The translations under genes and the position numbers were made by a program. From NCBI RefSeq assembly GCF_022605725.1, contig NC_065550.1, forward strand, positions 5,332,001 through 5,396,000: 64,000 nt of DNA, read 5' to 3'. A model generated the notes under the pieces. The model did not search any database. It had not been told where the DNA came from and saw only the letters and a program-made list of their open reading frames with translations. The stretch is from Anthonomus grandis grandis (taxonomy: Eukaryota > Arthropoda > Insecta > Coleoptera > Curculionidae). The number at the start of each line of letters is the position of its first letter. The first letter of the stretch is position 1. Of the stretch, positions 21,038-32,474 are shown piece by piece.

Positions 21038-22544
21038 CAGGGTGGTTTTCAACCTATGCGCATAAACTTGGGAAATGGTAGATGAAGATCAATAATGAGT
21101 AATAATGAGAAAAATGTAGTAAAATATTTTTGGTTTCCGAAATAAAGTTAAACAAATGTCAACAGAACGTGTATCAGACGAACTTATTTTGTTTATTAAT
21201 AACTGATAGTAAACAAGTCATACTTAGTTTGTTGGTGGCTGTGATCGTTTTCGATCGTTATTTTCACACGAACAAAAGCGTCAAATGTAATGGCGCACAT
21301 TTTTACAAACGAAGAACTTCTCGACATGGTTTTGGTTTACGGAGAAACGCATCAGAATGCAGTGGCAGCAGCTGATCTGTATGCCCAAAGATTTCCCCGA
21401 AGATATCACCCGAGACGTGGGGCTTTCTTACGTGTTATTCAGCGGGGTAGAGAAACTGGCAATTTGCGGCCGCGGCCTGGACAAGATGGAGGAGCTCTTA
21501 GACCTAGGCACATTCTAAATCTGGAGGAGGATATTTTAGAAGTTATCGAAGAACAACCTGGAATTAGCACTAGGACAATTGCAGCGCGATTTGGAATATC
21601 GCAATCTACAAGTTGGCAAATTTTAAGGCACGAGTTGCTGTACCCGTTTCATGTGCAGAGGGTACAAGCCCTACTTCCAAGAGATTTGCCGCTTCGAGTA
21701 CACTTTTGTGAGTGGTTGTTACATCACCAGCAGTTAGGCCCAAACTTTACTATGAACATTTTAGTTACGGATGAGACAAATTTTACGCGCAATGGAATTT
21801 TCAACTTTCCTAACACTCATTACTGGGCTTTGGAAAATCCGCATATTACACGCAGAACATATACTTTCAACAACGTTTTTCTGTAAATGTATGGGCTGGA
21901 ATTCTGAACGGGATGCTCACCGGACCTTTTATTCTGGAAAATCGTTTGACTGCTGCTTGGTATTTAGAATTTTTGCGCAACAATTTACCAGTGCTCCTTG
22001 AAAATGTGAATCTCAATGTTAGGCAGAACATGTGGTTTCTTCATGATGATGCTCCACCACATTTTTCACGACCAGTGCGACAACATTTAGATCGTGTGTT
22101 TCCCGGACGATGGATAGGCCGTGATGGTCCAGTTGGGTGGCCCCCTCGCTCGCCTGACCTTAATCCATTAGACTTTTATTTGTGGGGTCATATGATGTGG
22201 GGTCATATGAAAACAATGGTGTATGTAAACGAAGTTGATACTGAGCAAGAGCTACGACATCGCATAAACGCTGCCACTGACGCAATTCGCCTACAGCCTG
22301 GTTTGGCCCGTGCATGTATGTCTTCATGGAATCGATGAGCTCAAGTCTGTATCGAAAATAATGGAAACAACTTCGAAAAGTTGCTTTAAATTAGTTTAAA
22401 TTAAACACGTTAAAAAATACACGTTTTTTATTTGAAAAAATATGGATATCTCCAAAACTAAAAATATTTTACTAAATTTTTTTTCATTATTACTCATCAG
22501 CTATCATTTCCCAAGTTTATGCGCATAGGTTGAAAATCGCCCTG
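21038..22544 (+). mobile_element. DD41D transposon D, both ends present
   Basis: 1507 bp. The ends are CAGGGTGGTTTTCAACCTAT and, complemented, CAGGGCGATTTTCAACCTAT; inverted similarity runs about 60-100 bp (GCGCATAAACTTGGGAAATG on both sides). TA lies at 21036-21037 and 22545-22546. It contains a single broken plus-strand transposase gene. Confidence 0.92.
21290..22386 (+). pseudogene. DD41D transposase D
   Basis: The frame 21290-21886 begins MAHIFTNEELLDMVLVYGET with two DNA-binding parts (residues 1-60 and ISTRTIAARFGISQSTSWQI). It includes the first Asp in ILVTDETNFTRNG and ends at a frameshift after about 190 residues. The frame from about 21880 continues FSVNVWAGILNG with FLHDDAPPHFSRP (second Asp) and PPRSPDLNPLDFYLWGH (third Asp). 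A perfect 15-bp tandem duplication (22181-22210) repeats WGHM. An in-frame TGA at 22336-22338 sits where Arg is expected; text then continues CIENNGNNFEKLL to the true stop. Damage is light: one frameshift, one stop, one in-frame duplication. Confidence 0.88.
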
Positions 22545-22593
22545 TATATTTGAAATGAGAAAATTCCTCTCTTTTTAACTATGAAGTCATATA

Positions 22594-23379
22594 CAGGGTA
22601 TTTACAAAATTTGACATTTCGAAAAGAGACAAAAATATTTGACATCAGATGCAAAAATTTTAAGTCAAACCCCAAAAGTTTTGCCTCAATCTTTTTTTTT
22701 TACTTTTCACCAAACTCATTCTCAATGTTATTCTCTTTTGTAGATATCAATCAATCAATTTCATTAATAATGTATAATGTCGAATTATTAATCTTATAGC
22801 CAGTACGTGATGCAATAAATATTTTTTTTCTGACATAACTTTTCGAAATTCCTAGTAGGATTTCTATTTCCAAAAGATAAGTTTATTTTATATTAATTGT
22901 CGTGTAGTTGATTAATATCATTAAAACACTTCTTTTATTCGCCCTAAATATATCTATTTTCCTACAACTTTTCCCAAATTACAAAAGAAAACACTCCCTT
23001 TCTGTTTCTGTTCATCCTCCCCTATTTATTTGTGATAAAATTTGTCCAAGAAGCATTCTCCGCGTTTCCTTCTTTCCACTTATGTTCGTGCATGCCTCAG
23101 AATTTTTATTTTGGAATATATCCACTTCTGCAGTTCAAAGGGACCCCATTCTTTGTGTTCCCTTTATATAGAGATCTCTTTCTTTTTTTTCAGATTATTT
23201 CTCGCATACTATATTGAAGGGCACTTCAAATTTTAATTTGGTTTCGAAAACGTATAATTGCGATAATATAAGCTCCTGACAATAAAATTTATATTGTGAA
23301 ATCAATATAACAGATCAGATATAAGCAAATTATTTATTTATTTTATAACACAATATATCTGAATAAGAAGTAAAGTTTG
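22594..23379. other. Solo CAGGGTA-type end and AT-rich spacer
   Basis: TA then CAGGGTATTTACAAAATTTG at 22594 looks like the left end of another TA-target element, but no matching right end is visible. The rest is AT-rich without a recognised gene. Frames at 22581-22799 and 22908-23236 are low-complexity and overlap in several phases. Confidence 0.4.
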
Positions 23380-23640
23380 GGAAAATAGAAAGAAGTTAAA
23401 TAACAGGAAAATATAGCTTAAAGAAAATAAAAGTTGTAAGAAGAACATAATAAAATCCATTGGCAAAATAAAAGACACAATGGAAACCACTGAACTCTTC
23501 TTTGACAGGCTTTAAAAGAAATTGCTTGTGAAAATATTTATAATCTCGGAAAGCTTAAAATATCTAAACAAAAGCTTAATGAGTATTGATAGATGACGTT
23601 TTAAATACTAATAATTTGTGTTCAGCTAGGCTTTCCATTT
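23380..23640 (-). pseudogene. LINE RT C-terminal scrap
   Basis: Minus-strand text 'FSQAISFKACQRRVQWF' with 'DILSF' upstream parallels the CR1 copy's 'LEAIPFNTCQRRINSSMF' and 'DALTFYKILNG'. A diverged relative lies at 30640-31100. No catalytic part is present. Confidence 0.5.
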
Positions 23641-24001
23641 GACAGATATATGACAGTTGATGTGAAAGTCAAAATTTTACGCCGAAAATATTAAGATCCT
23701 GACTTAGCTACAGACAAAAATAAGAATCATTCTTTACACCATGTTTTCATCGGCAACGTTAGTCTTATAAAAAAATTATTTGGCCAATCAAGTTATTTAT
23801 AAAATTTATTTATATCAATATATACGGCAGAGCCAGTTTACAAAAACAAAATAGATAATACAAAATACTAGACAATATAACAATATAAATACAATACTAG
23901 AATTACAAAAAAATATATACCAAGATAAAACCTCTGAAAAAACAATCATCAACAGGGCTAAAAACTTAACTAAAAACTTAACACTATCCAAGGAACGTCG
24001 A

Positions 24002-26812
24002 TTAAAGTGTAAGATTATTTATTTTTGATTTGAATGACCGTAAGCCGCCGGAAAATGGATCCAAACTATTTTCATTAAAGAAACGCAAGGTCCTAGTCAG
24101 TGGAGAAAAAAGCCCATAGTTGGCCGAATGAAAGGGTAAACGAAACATAGAAGAGTTGATCCTTCTTTGACAGGTGTTAAAAGGAATTGCTTCCAAGATA
24201 GTAGGACAATGATATAAACCATTCAAGATCTTATAAAACGTTAAAGCATCAGAATAATGCCGTCTGACTTCAAGATTAGGGATATTAAATTGGACACTGA
24301 TAGCATTATAGTCGATGTAACAATTACGAAAAATATTAACTTCAGCTCTATAAGCAAGGGATCTTAAGAATCTTCTTTGTACAGTCTCAAGGCGTTCAAT
24401 ATGAGAATCATAATAAGGGGACCAAATTACAGACGCATAGTCAAGCACGGAACGTACCAAATTGTAATAAAGTAATTTGAAACAATAAGGTGAAAGATGT
24501 CTACTATTTCTAGTGATAAAACCAAGACTACGCATACTCCTGTTAATAATATCCAAAATGTGCGGCAAAAAAGTTAGCTTGATTTTAAAAAAGAACACCT
24601 AAATCTTTAACTGTATCAACTGACTTGAGTTCGTTATTGTTGATTGTGTATTGATAATTAATAATTTTATTAGAACGACCAAACGAAATACAAACACACT
24701 TCTTTACATTCAGTTCCAGACTATTGCTATTACACCACTCAGCAACACTATTTAAATCCAATTGAAGTAGCTCACCATCAAGATATGACTCAATGGCTTT
24801 ATACAGTTTAAAATCATCAGCAAAACCAAGATGTTTTGAATGAACAATTACATCACTCAAATCTCTTATGAACAAGTTAAAAAAAGACCGGTCCAATATG
24901 CGAACCTTGAGGCACCCCTGAAGATACTTCAATACCATTAGAAATATAATTACTTATCCTGACCAACTGTGTGCGACCAGTCAAAAAACTGTGACAAAAT
25001 TCGACCAAAGTCCTACCAAGGCCCATAGCCCCAAACTTCTGAATCAGATGTTCTTGACCAACCCTATCAAAGGCCTTTGAGAAGTCTGTGTACACACTAT
25101 CGACCTGTACAGACCTCTCAAAAGCACCAATTAAATCATATTGGTAAGTCACCGTAGATCTACCCTGACAAAAACCCTGCTGATCACTAAGCAATCGCCT
25201 ACAGTGCCACGAAAATCGCACAGAAAACAACCTGTCAAACAGCTTAGGAACTACAGACTGAATACACATACCTCTATAATCACAAATATCAGTTCTATCG
25301 CCATTTTTATGAATTGGTGTTAAAAAGCTTACCTTCCAATAATCAGGAAATTTGCCTGATATCGAGCAAAGATTGAAAAGGTGATGCAGAGGCTTACTCA
25401 GAGTGCACACACACAGTTTTTAAGAAAAACAGATGGGATACCATCAGGGCCAAAAGAATGTTTGTTAGGAAGGCGTAAGATTTCATCGAATATGTCCAAT
25501 AAAGAAAAAGAGATGCGATTTAAATCCAGACTGTAATCAAATTTATAGTCAGGAGCCTTGCGGACAGGTTGCCTGTATGTAGTTTCAAAATACCTAGCAA
25601 ATAAGTTTACAATATCTTGACCATTACCAGCAACCTCGGCTTCCATATGTATGCTATTGGGGTATGAATCAGACCTACGTAATCTATTGATGTGTTTCCA
25701 AAATGAAGAAGGATCATGAGAAATTTCAGTATTTAATCTTTCAATATATGACCTAAAACATTCATCACGAAGAGCTTTACATTTATTCCTCAAATTTGAA
25801 AAATTAACATAATCCATGGGATCCTTGCTATTTTTGAAATTTGTGTGAGCAATCTTTTTTTGATTAACAAGATTCTGTAATTTTCTACTAAACCAAGTGG
25901 GAAAATTAGATGATTTAAAATGTTTAATTGGAACAAACATCTTAATAGCAAAATAGAGAGCATTGTAAAAAATATCAATGCATTTATTAATATCCTTCTG
26001 ATTAAAAGCAGTATCCCAATTCATGCAAGCAAGGTAATTATTAATGGCAAGAAAATCACAGTTTACAAAATCATAATAATAAACATCATACTTAAGACTA
26101 AAATCACAATTAATAGGAATACTTATTCCATAAGCAGGATGGTGGTTTGATGCCGGTGATAAATTTTCAGTGGCATATATGACTTCAACATTTGACAAAC
26201 TTGAGAAAAACAGATCAAGAAATCTACCAAACAAATTTGGCAAGCCATTCACCTGCTTAAGATTAAGATAGTTACAACAACTACATAGCACATATGCAGA
26301 TGTTATAGACTCAGCCGTCTCAACATGCAGTCCGTTCACAGAGTTCCTCCATACCCCATGTGGCAGATTAAAATCACCACAAAATAGAATATCACAACTA
26401 GTATGAACACTCACAAGATCCATGGATGTTGGGGCAAATTCCTCATAAATTGATAAAGGAGAAGCAGGAGGGATGTAGACAGCACCAAAAATTATATTCT
26501 TGTCACTGCATGATACAAGCACAAAGATGTGTTCCAGGGTTGAATCACTGGTCTGTAATAACCTGGCTTTAAAACATTTACGAACAGCAATCAAAGTGCC
26601 ACCACCCCTTTGCCTCCCCGTATTTGTGTAACTTCGATCCTAACGGAAAATATTGAAGTCAGTGAACCTTAACTCCGAATCGAGAAAATCTTCAAGCCAA
26701 GACTCCACCAAAATTACAACATCATATATGCAACTGTTGACAGCATTTCGCAGATCAGCTATTTTAGTTTGCAAACCACCCGCATTATGAAAGTATACAT
26801 TTAGTTTTTTGG
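24002..26812 (-). pseudogene. CR1-like ORF2: APE endonuclease and RT
   Basis: The endonuclease starts LNVYFHNAGGLQTK (about 26812), with VVILVESWLEDF, a single in-frame TAG at 'NIFR*DRSY', then frame 25398-26594 with GAVYIPPASP, ILFCGDFNLPHGVW and SNHHPAYGI (His in the endonuclease end block, normally SDHHP). RT follows with frame changes: SFGPDGIPSVFLKN (about 25440), DYRGMCIQSVVPKLF, YTDFSKAFDRVGQEHL (motif-A Asp), SSGVPQGSHIGPVFF, LGFADDFKLY (catalytic FADD) and KDLGVLF, then the thumb SMRSLGFITRN to the stop at 24002. Three frameshifts and at least one stop. No in-frame ATG precedes the endonuclease; see the slippery-site finding. Confidence 0.9.
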
Positions 26813-27980
26813 AGTTTGCTTAATAACATTATTCCTCTTTTGTTGGACCACCTTAGGAATGCTATTAAAATATTGTATGCATAAGTTCTGTTCTGTACGT
26901 GAGCGCAAAGTAAGTTCTTCATAAGCATTTTTTACTTGCTTACGTTGAATAGGTGTTAGGTCAGGTTTTATTTTTATTTTAATTTGAAAATTATCAAGTG
27001 ATTTACGATTTTTTAAAACAGAGGATGCCAGCTTACTATTAGGGAAAACCACTCTTAAAGGTCTCAATTTGTCTTTGTTCAATTTGCCTAGACGATAGGC
27101 TTTAAAACTTGGACAGGTAATATTTAGTCTTAGAAAGCACTCAGTTACATACTTCTTGTCGTGATCTAAACGAACTTTAGATTCTTCGGCATTACTTTCA
27201 GGGACATCATAAAAAATAACATTCTTGGATCTGGAAGCTCTTTCGTGCATTTCCTCGTAAATCTCTGCCGGGGTCTGCTCAGCAGCCATGTTAGTCTTAC
27301 TTACCCCCTGAGATTTTAATTGATCCAACTCATACTTAAGGTCTTGGACCTCAGATCTAAGCTCAGATACCACTGAGCCAAGGTCGCCTGTCTGAATAGC
27401 CTTAATTTCATCCAACAGACATGACAACTTAGTGTTCTGATCGTTAATAGCATTAAAAATATTTAGTATGATCAAAACAACATCCGATCTCAATATTCTG
27501 TTTGTTTACTAGACGATCTTGAATTAACTAACTTTGAATTAACTTCTCTCCTAACCTCGAAAAGTCATCAGCTGTTTCAGCTAATTGATCCTGGGCACTG
27601 TTCGAAGCATACTGCTACGAAACACGTTTACGGGCTGTAACGAAATCGCTGTTGGCGATCGCAGGCGACGGCAACAAGTCGGACTAATGACCAAACATTA
27701 CTCGACCCGACAAAGATGCCTGCTGATCTTGAACCTGATCCGGGTCACTCAACAGATCGGATGGCGCCAACGATGCACGGCACCTAACCTTAACGGCGGC
27801 ACATTTTTCACAACACCAATTGTGTGAGCCAGTCTTCCTAGCTTGTGCGACAACTTTATTAAAACTGGAAACCGAAAGGCCTGTACAGCCCCTATGGAAC
27901 CAAGAATTACACAAACAACACTCAACTGAACTAGAGTTTGATGAAAACCCACGACATTTACAATTACTCACGTCGGCCAT
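26801..27980 (-). pseudogene. CR1-like ORF1: PHD finger, coiled coil, RRM-like
   Basis: Starts MADVSNCKCRGFSSNSSSVE. A PHD-type zinc finger covers residues 7-60: CKC...CCLCNSWFHRGC...WCCEKC. After a frameshift and two stops (27500-27690) the frame 26801-27493 gives a coiled coil (NDQNTKLSCLLDEIKAIQTG through LRSEVQDLKYELDQLKSQ), then a single-strand nucleic-acid-binding region starting SKNVIFYDVPESN, ending KQTPKN and TAA. The role, from the family, is an RNA-binding retrotransposition particle protein. The stop codon overlaps a slippery heptamer leading into ORF2. Confidence 0.85.
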
Positions 27981-28379
27981 CTTGGATATAGTGGATATAT
28001 AAATTGTCTTGTGTTTGCTACTAAAACCCAGTTTACCCTTAGAAAATATTTAAATCCAGATGTCAAGGAAATTGTTTAACCTACGGAAATAAATATAGGA
28101 ATCAAGTCATGATTTAATCTACAATTTTGGTCTCGAGAAACTTCTTGATTTAACTAATTGTAAACAAAATAATCTTGGGCTTATCAATCAAAGTCCATCT
28201 ACTATTGGCAAATCTTACAGAATACTGATTGTTTTAATAAGAACGCAAGATTTGAATTACGCGCCATGTTTGACAGTCATAATGTCTCATCATTGACGTG
28301 TCAGATCAGAAGTTGACAGATAAGCTATAAGATTTATTTTTATCATACTGGTGAAAGTTTAATTGACACTTTTTGTAAA

Positions 28380-28850
28380 GTGCGTCCAATGTTCGGTCGA
28401 AATAATGTCTATAGGAATAATTGGACTCTTTTTCTTTGAAAACGAAGAAAGTAATGCAGTAACGGTGAACGTTAAACGTAATCGTGTTATGATAAGTCCG
28501 TTTCTTGTGCCTCATTTGGAAGCTATTGATCTTGACTTGACAACATGTGGTTTCAGCAAGATGGTGCTACATTTCATAGAGGCCATGAAACATTGACGAT
28601 CTTGGACGACTTTACTCGTGGTGCTGTTATTTCCCGATTTGATTGGCGTCCACGCTCTTACAATTTACCGCCTTTAGACTTCTGGCTGTGAGGTTACCTG
28701 TTAAGTCACAGGTTTATACCATCGAAGCAGTGAACTCGAAAATAGACGCTGTATCAACAAGATACCACCATACAATAACATTATTGAAAATTTCGTCATA
28801 TGCGTACCCTGCATATGCCAGTAAAGTCGTGGCAGCCAAGTTATTTTATT
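28380..28850 (+). pseudogene. DD41D transposase remnant E
   Basis: Plus-strand fragments across phases: FFFENEESNAVTVNVKRNRV, then MWFQQDGATFHRGHETL (second Asp), RFDWRPRSYNLPPLDFWL (third Asp) and a TGA where Trp is expected before GYLLSH. This is the C-terminal half of a transposase in the F/G group, which also has 'AVTVN.ERY'. No termini were found. The N-terminal half is lost at the junction with the CR1 5' flank. Confidence 0.75.
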
Positions 28851-28954
28851 TCATATTTCAATTTCCAAATATATATTTTCTAAATCTCTTATTAAAACAT
28901 CCATCACTTTCTGGACAAAAATTGATCAAGTATATCAAGAGAAATATTGACCGT

Positions 28955-29145
28955 ATAAGAAAAATCATAAGAACCAACAAATCAAAGAATAAAGATCTAC
29001 AAGTAAATTGGTTATATTGGTAATAAATAAACGAAAATAAATCAAATTCTTCGTAAAAGCTTCTAATCATCATCTTTCTATTTGCATCTGTTTAGTAGTC
29101 CTAATTCTATGTATGTCACTAGAACAAGATTGGAACAGAAATATA
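28955..29145. repeat. Inverted repeat arm (pairs with 31365-31560)
   Basis: About 190 bp, including GGTTATATTGGTAATAAATA and AACAAGATTGGAACAGAA. Its inverted copy lies at 31365-31560 with roughly nine matches in ten. The pair flanks DD41D element F and a LINE scrap. Confidence 0.8.
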
Positions 29146-29279
29146 ACGTCAACCCAGTAAGAAGAACTAGGCTCAGAAGCCGGAAGAAATAATACAAAGC
29201 TGGTCTAACTGGTCCAATTGATTGATGATTTAGACCAATGATAGTGAATCCTTTTATTTAACCTTGTAATTGACTTATA

Positions 29280-30572
29280 CAGGGTGCGGCATAACTGTCT
29301 CCCTAATTTTAACCTTCCCTCGTAATGCCGTGCGGTGTCGCAGAATAGTGGGGGTACCGCCACTAGGAGCCGTATGGGAAACAGTTTTGTTTAAACATGT
29401 TTTAGTCTGAAGCATCATGTGGACCAACGCACAGCGCTCATTCGCCGTGGAAGTGTACCTTCGCGAAAATCGGTCAGTTGTTGCTGCGCAACGAGCGTTC
29501 CGGATAAGGTTCCAAATTCCGCAAAATGAAGGAGTCCCGGACCGAAAAGCAGTTGTGTTGTGGGTCAAGAACTTCAGAGAAACTGGATCTGTTATGAAAA
29601 AAGGAGGTGGACGGCCACGGACAGCTCGGACACCCGAAAACATCGAGACTGTGAGACGCTCATTTTTACGGTCACCTAGACGTTCTGCACGGAGACACGC
29701 AGCTGCCCTTCGTTTATCTGACCGCACTGTGCGAAGAATTCTTCACAAGGATCTTCGTTTTCATCCATACAAGATGGTTCTGGCACAGGAATTATCAGAA
29801 CGTGATTGGAACAATCGACGTGCTGCATGTGAAATTATGCTTCAAAATTTACCTCAGGGCGCAGTTTTTTTTAGTGACGAGGCACACTTGACTTTTACTT
29901 GTCTGGCTGGGTAAACAAGCGAAACTTTCGGTATTGGGCCGCTGATAATCCGAGAGAGATACACGAGAAGCCTCTACATAGTGAGAAAGTGACAGTTTGG
30001 TGCGCCATGTCTGAAATGGGGATAATCAGTCCTTACTTCTTTAAAGAAGAGAATCACGCTGTTACTGTCAATTCGGAACGCTATATAGCGATGATTCACA
30101 ATTTTTTCTCCCCAGCCTTTGCAGGACTTAATGTGCAAGATGCCCGGTTTCAGCAAGATGGGGCAACAGCTCACACATCTCGAGCTTCAATGCAAGTATT
30201 GAGAGAAATGTTCCCCGGACGTTTGCTCTCCTTGAGAGGCGATATTTCTTTCTGGCCTGCACGCTCGCCCGACCTAACGCCCTACGACTTCTTTCTGTGG
30301 GGTTACCTAAAAGCTGAAGTCTTCAAACATCGTCCAACGACTATTAGACAACTAGAGAATGCAATCCACCTGGAAATTCGCAGAATACCCCAAGAAATGC
30401 TTGCAAGAGTTATGCGAAACTTCAGAAGTCGCTTGCACCAGTGCTTCGATAATGGTGGACGGCACTTGCCAGATATTCTCTTCAAAACCACATAGGACAA
30501 AAATGTTTTAGTTGTACTTTTAAAATAAAATCTTTGTATTTCAAATAACAGAGACAATTATGCCGCATCCTG
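29280..30572 (+). mobile_element. DD41D transposon F, almost intact
   Basis: 1293 bp. The ends are CAGGGTGCGGCATAACTGTC and, complemented, CAGGATGCGGCATAATTGTC, with TA at 29278-29279 and 30573-30574. Inverted repeats are short (about 25-30 bp). The transposase fills most of the element. Compact, GC-richer and the least decayed of the series, so it is probably among the younger insertions here. Confidence 0.92.
29417..30495 (+). pseudogene. DD41D transposase F, one frameshift
   Basis: MWTNAQRSFAVEVYLRENRS opens a paired helix-turn-helix region (residues 1-125) with a KKGGGRPRTARTP hook between the two halves and RTVRRILHKDLRFHPYKMVL in the second. The first Asp is in AVFFSDEAHLTF (about residue 158). 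One frameshift at about 29895 separates this from frame 29899-30495, which holds GWVNKRNFRYWAADNP, FQQDGATAHTSRA (second Asp) and SPDLTPYDFFLWG (third Asp, 42 residues on by my count) and ends in FDNGGRHLPDILFKTT. All catalytic residues are retained; a single indel seems to be the only lesion. Confidence 0.9.
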
Positions 30573-30639
30573 TATAATAAACCTTGGAATCTAAGATCGA
30601 CCAGCTGTTGGGTCAGGGTATGGAACAATTGTTATAATA

Positions 30640-31100
30640 AAGTTTGGACAAATAATAGAAAACTTGAAGTCGTAGAAAGAGCAGAGTAAAATCCGCAGAA
30701 TGGAAGACACAATCGGTGAAACCATTTAAAATCTCATAGAATCTTAAAATATCTAAACAACGTCTTATGACGTTGATTAGAATAATATATCGAAACGAAA
30801 ATATCTAAAAACGTGTCTCATTTAAAGATTACTAGAACTGTTGATAGTTGCTTGCTATTTCTAGTTAGAAAACCCGCAAACTAAAATTTTCGATTAGCAA
30901 AATAAATACAAGAATAATTTGACAAACAACTCAATATCCACCGCTCCAATTATATTCACTGATTAACGTTTTAAATACTAATAATTTGTTGAGCATGATA
31001 ACAAAAAAGTCAACAATTGGCCAGATTTATACTAAGACCTATAGTTTCAAACTTGTTTAATAGACAAGCAGTACTAAATCAATCAAATCTCTTCAGGTAC
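30640..31100 (-). pseudogene. LINE RT C-terminal scrap
   Basis: Minus strand: 'FAGFLTRNSKQLS' (compare GFITRNSRHLS in the CR1 copy) and 'DILRFYEILNGFTDCVF' (compare DALTFYKILNGLYHCP). Shared non-coding motifs such as GTTTTAAATACTAATAATTT link it with 23580-23640, so both derive from one diverged LINE family. Decayed beyond a continuous frame. Confidence 0.55.
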
Positions 31101-31364
31101 TTTACCTTTACATTACTTTCACTTTCTGAGACGAAAAATTAAAACGGCAAGAATTTCACTTTTCTTCTCCTCTTCCTTCGTGGAGTTGTGAAAATCTGGG
31201 TGGCAAATAGAATGTCCCTTTTATCACTAATTTTTGTTTGACAGGTATATGACATTTAACGTGAAAGTCTAAATTTTATGTCTAGTGAATTTTCAGTACA
31301 ATATTGGGGCAGAAATATCGTATGCTCTTTAAGATTCATCTTTAATCACCTATATATCACGTAA

Positions 31365-31560
31365 TAGTTCTGTTCCAATCTTGTTCTAGTAATTTACATA
31401 GAATTAGGACTACTAAATAGATGCAAATAGAAAGATGATGAATAGAGTTTGATTTATTTTCGTTTATTTATTACCAATATAACCAGTTTAGTTGTAGGCC
31501 TTTCTTCTTTGATTCGTTGATTCGTATAATTTTTCCTATACACAGAGATCGTATACGAGA
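31365..31560. repeat. Inverted repeat arm (pairs with 28955-29145)
   Basis: Inverted copy of 28955-29145. Together they bracket about 2.2 kb that includes element F. Confidence 0.8.
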
Positions 31561-31717
31561 TAAAGCAATTTAATAAATTGCCAATAAAGCGTAGAACTAA
31601 CCTAAGCTAAGCCATGTATTAGTATTAAAATGATGTTTTGAGCGGTTTCAGTGCGTTTTTTAAATTAATATTAAGACTAAAAACTACCTTTTTGCTGAAA
31701 AATGATAAATAAGTCTG

Positions 31718-32474
31718 AAGTGGGTCACATATATTGAAAAAGGAAATTCAAATCATTGCGTTCACAGGCAACTTAGATGTCAATGGAGTCATCCTTCTAA
31801 ATTATAATATTATAAAAGACGGCATATTTGTGAAGTATCTATAATATTATATTAAGTATTGGATACCAAAATATTTTAAAAAAATGTGTAATTAAGTATA
31901 TTATTAAAATCTAGCAAATTTATTGCTTATTCGAACCCGAAATGCCACAAAATTAATGTGTGCATAAATCCTGTGTGTGGTCAATATCCAGCAACTAAAA
32001 TCCAGAACGCAGCATAAATAGGTTGCTAGCAAACGACATATGCTGCGTTCTAGATTTTGGTTGTTGGATATCGATTGGGCGCTAGCTTCAAAGATATGAA
32101 AAAATCTCTAGAAAAAGAACACAAAGTGGCAACATCGGATACGTGAATTGTATACATAGTGGTACTACGTTGCCAAGTTGCTTTTTTTTCATTAACTTTT
32201 CCGTCAGGGATCTTTTTTTATTCTAAAAAATTTGTTGATTACTCTTAAAGTATATTTTATTAGTCAGCAAATAAAGGAAACTTTTGAAGAGTACATTTTT
32301 TACCTGTTTCAAAATACAACACATTAAAAAATATGTAGTGGATTAAGAAAATTATATATTGAATGAAAAATTGGAAAGTCGATTTGACATCATTGTCTGA
32401 GAGATGATGAACTCAAACAACCTCGCCTATGGTTTGCAGCTAGGCTTATTCTAGGCATTCAATGTTCTAAGCAT
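31718..32474 (+). repeat. Unclassified ~0.76-kb repeat, copy B (uninterrupted)
   Basis: Matches 843-1095 plus 5908-5971 and 6649-7044 end to end, without the pogo and MITE insertions. It carries a hairpin: 31984-32015 pairs with 32039-32070 (ATATCCAGCAACTAAAATCC against its near-complement). Both former insertion points of copy A map in or next to this hairpin. Confidence 0.78.

Larger units (their letters stand above)
23803..28005 (-). mobile_element. CR1-like LINE, nearly full length
   Basis: Minus strand: ORF1 with PHD finger (27980 down to 26801), ORF2 with endonuclease and RT (about 26812 down to 24002), then a ~200-bp 3' UTR ending GGCTCTGCCGTATAT and a short AAAT-type tail near 23803-23830. 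Total about 4.2 kb. The PHD-type ORF1 finger, APE endonuclease plus RT without RNase H, and a short tandem-repeat 3' tail instead of poly(A) fit the CR1 clade. A 5'-truncated copy of the same family lies at 33549-35030 in the opposite orientation. Confidence 0.88.

Noticed and set aside
28643..29023. 126-codon plus-strand frame
   Set aside because: Its first part is another phase of DD41D remnant E and its last part is an arm of the inverted repeat.
31925..31940. TTCGAACCCG resembling a tRNA B-box (also TTCGAACTCG at 1045)
   Set aside because: No A-box at the right distance and no cloverleaf; it is part of the 0.76-kb repeat. I could not support a tRNA or SINE.
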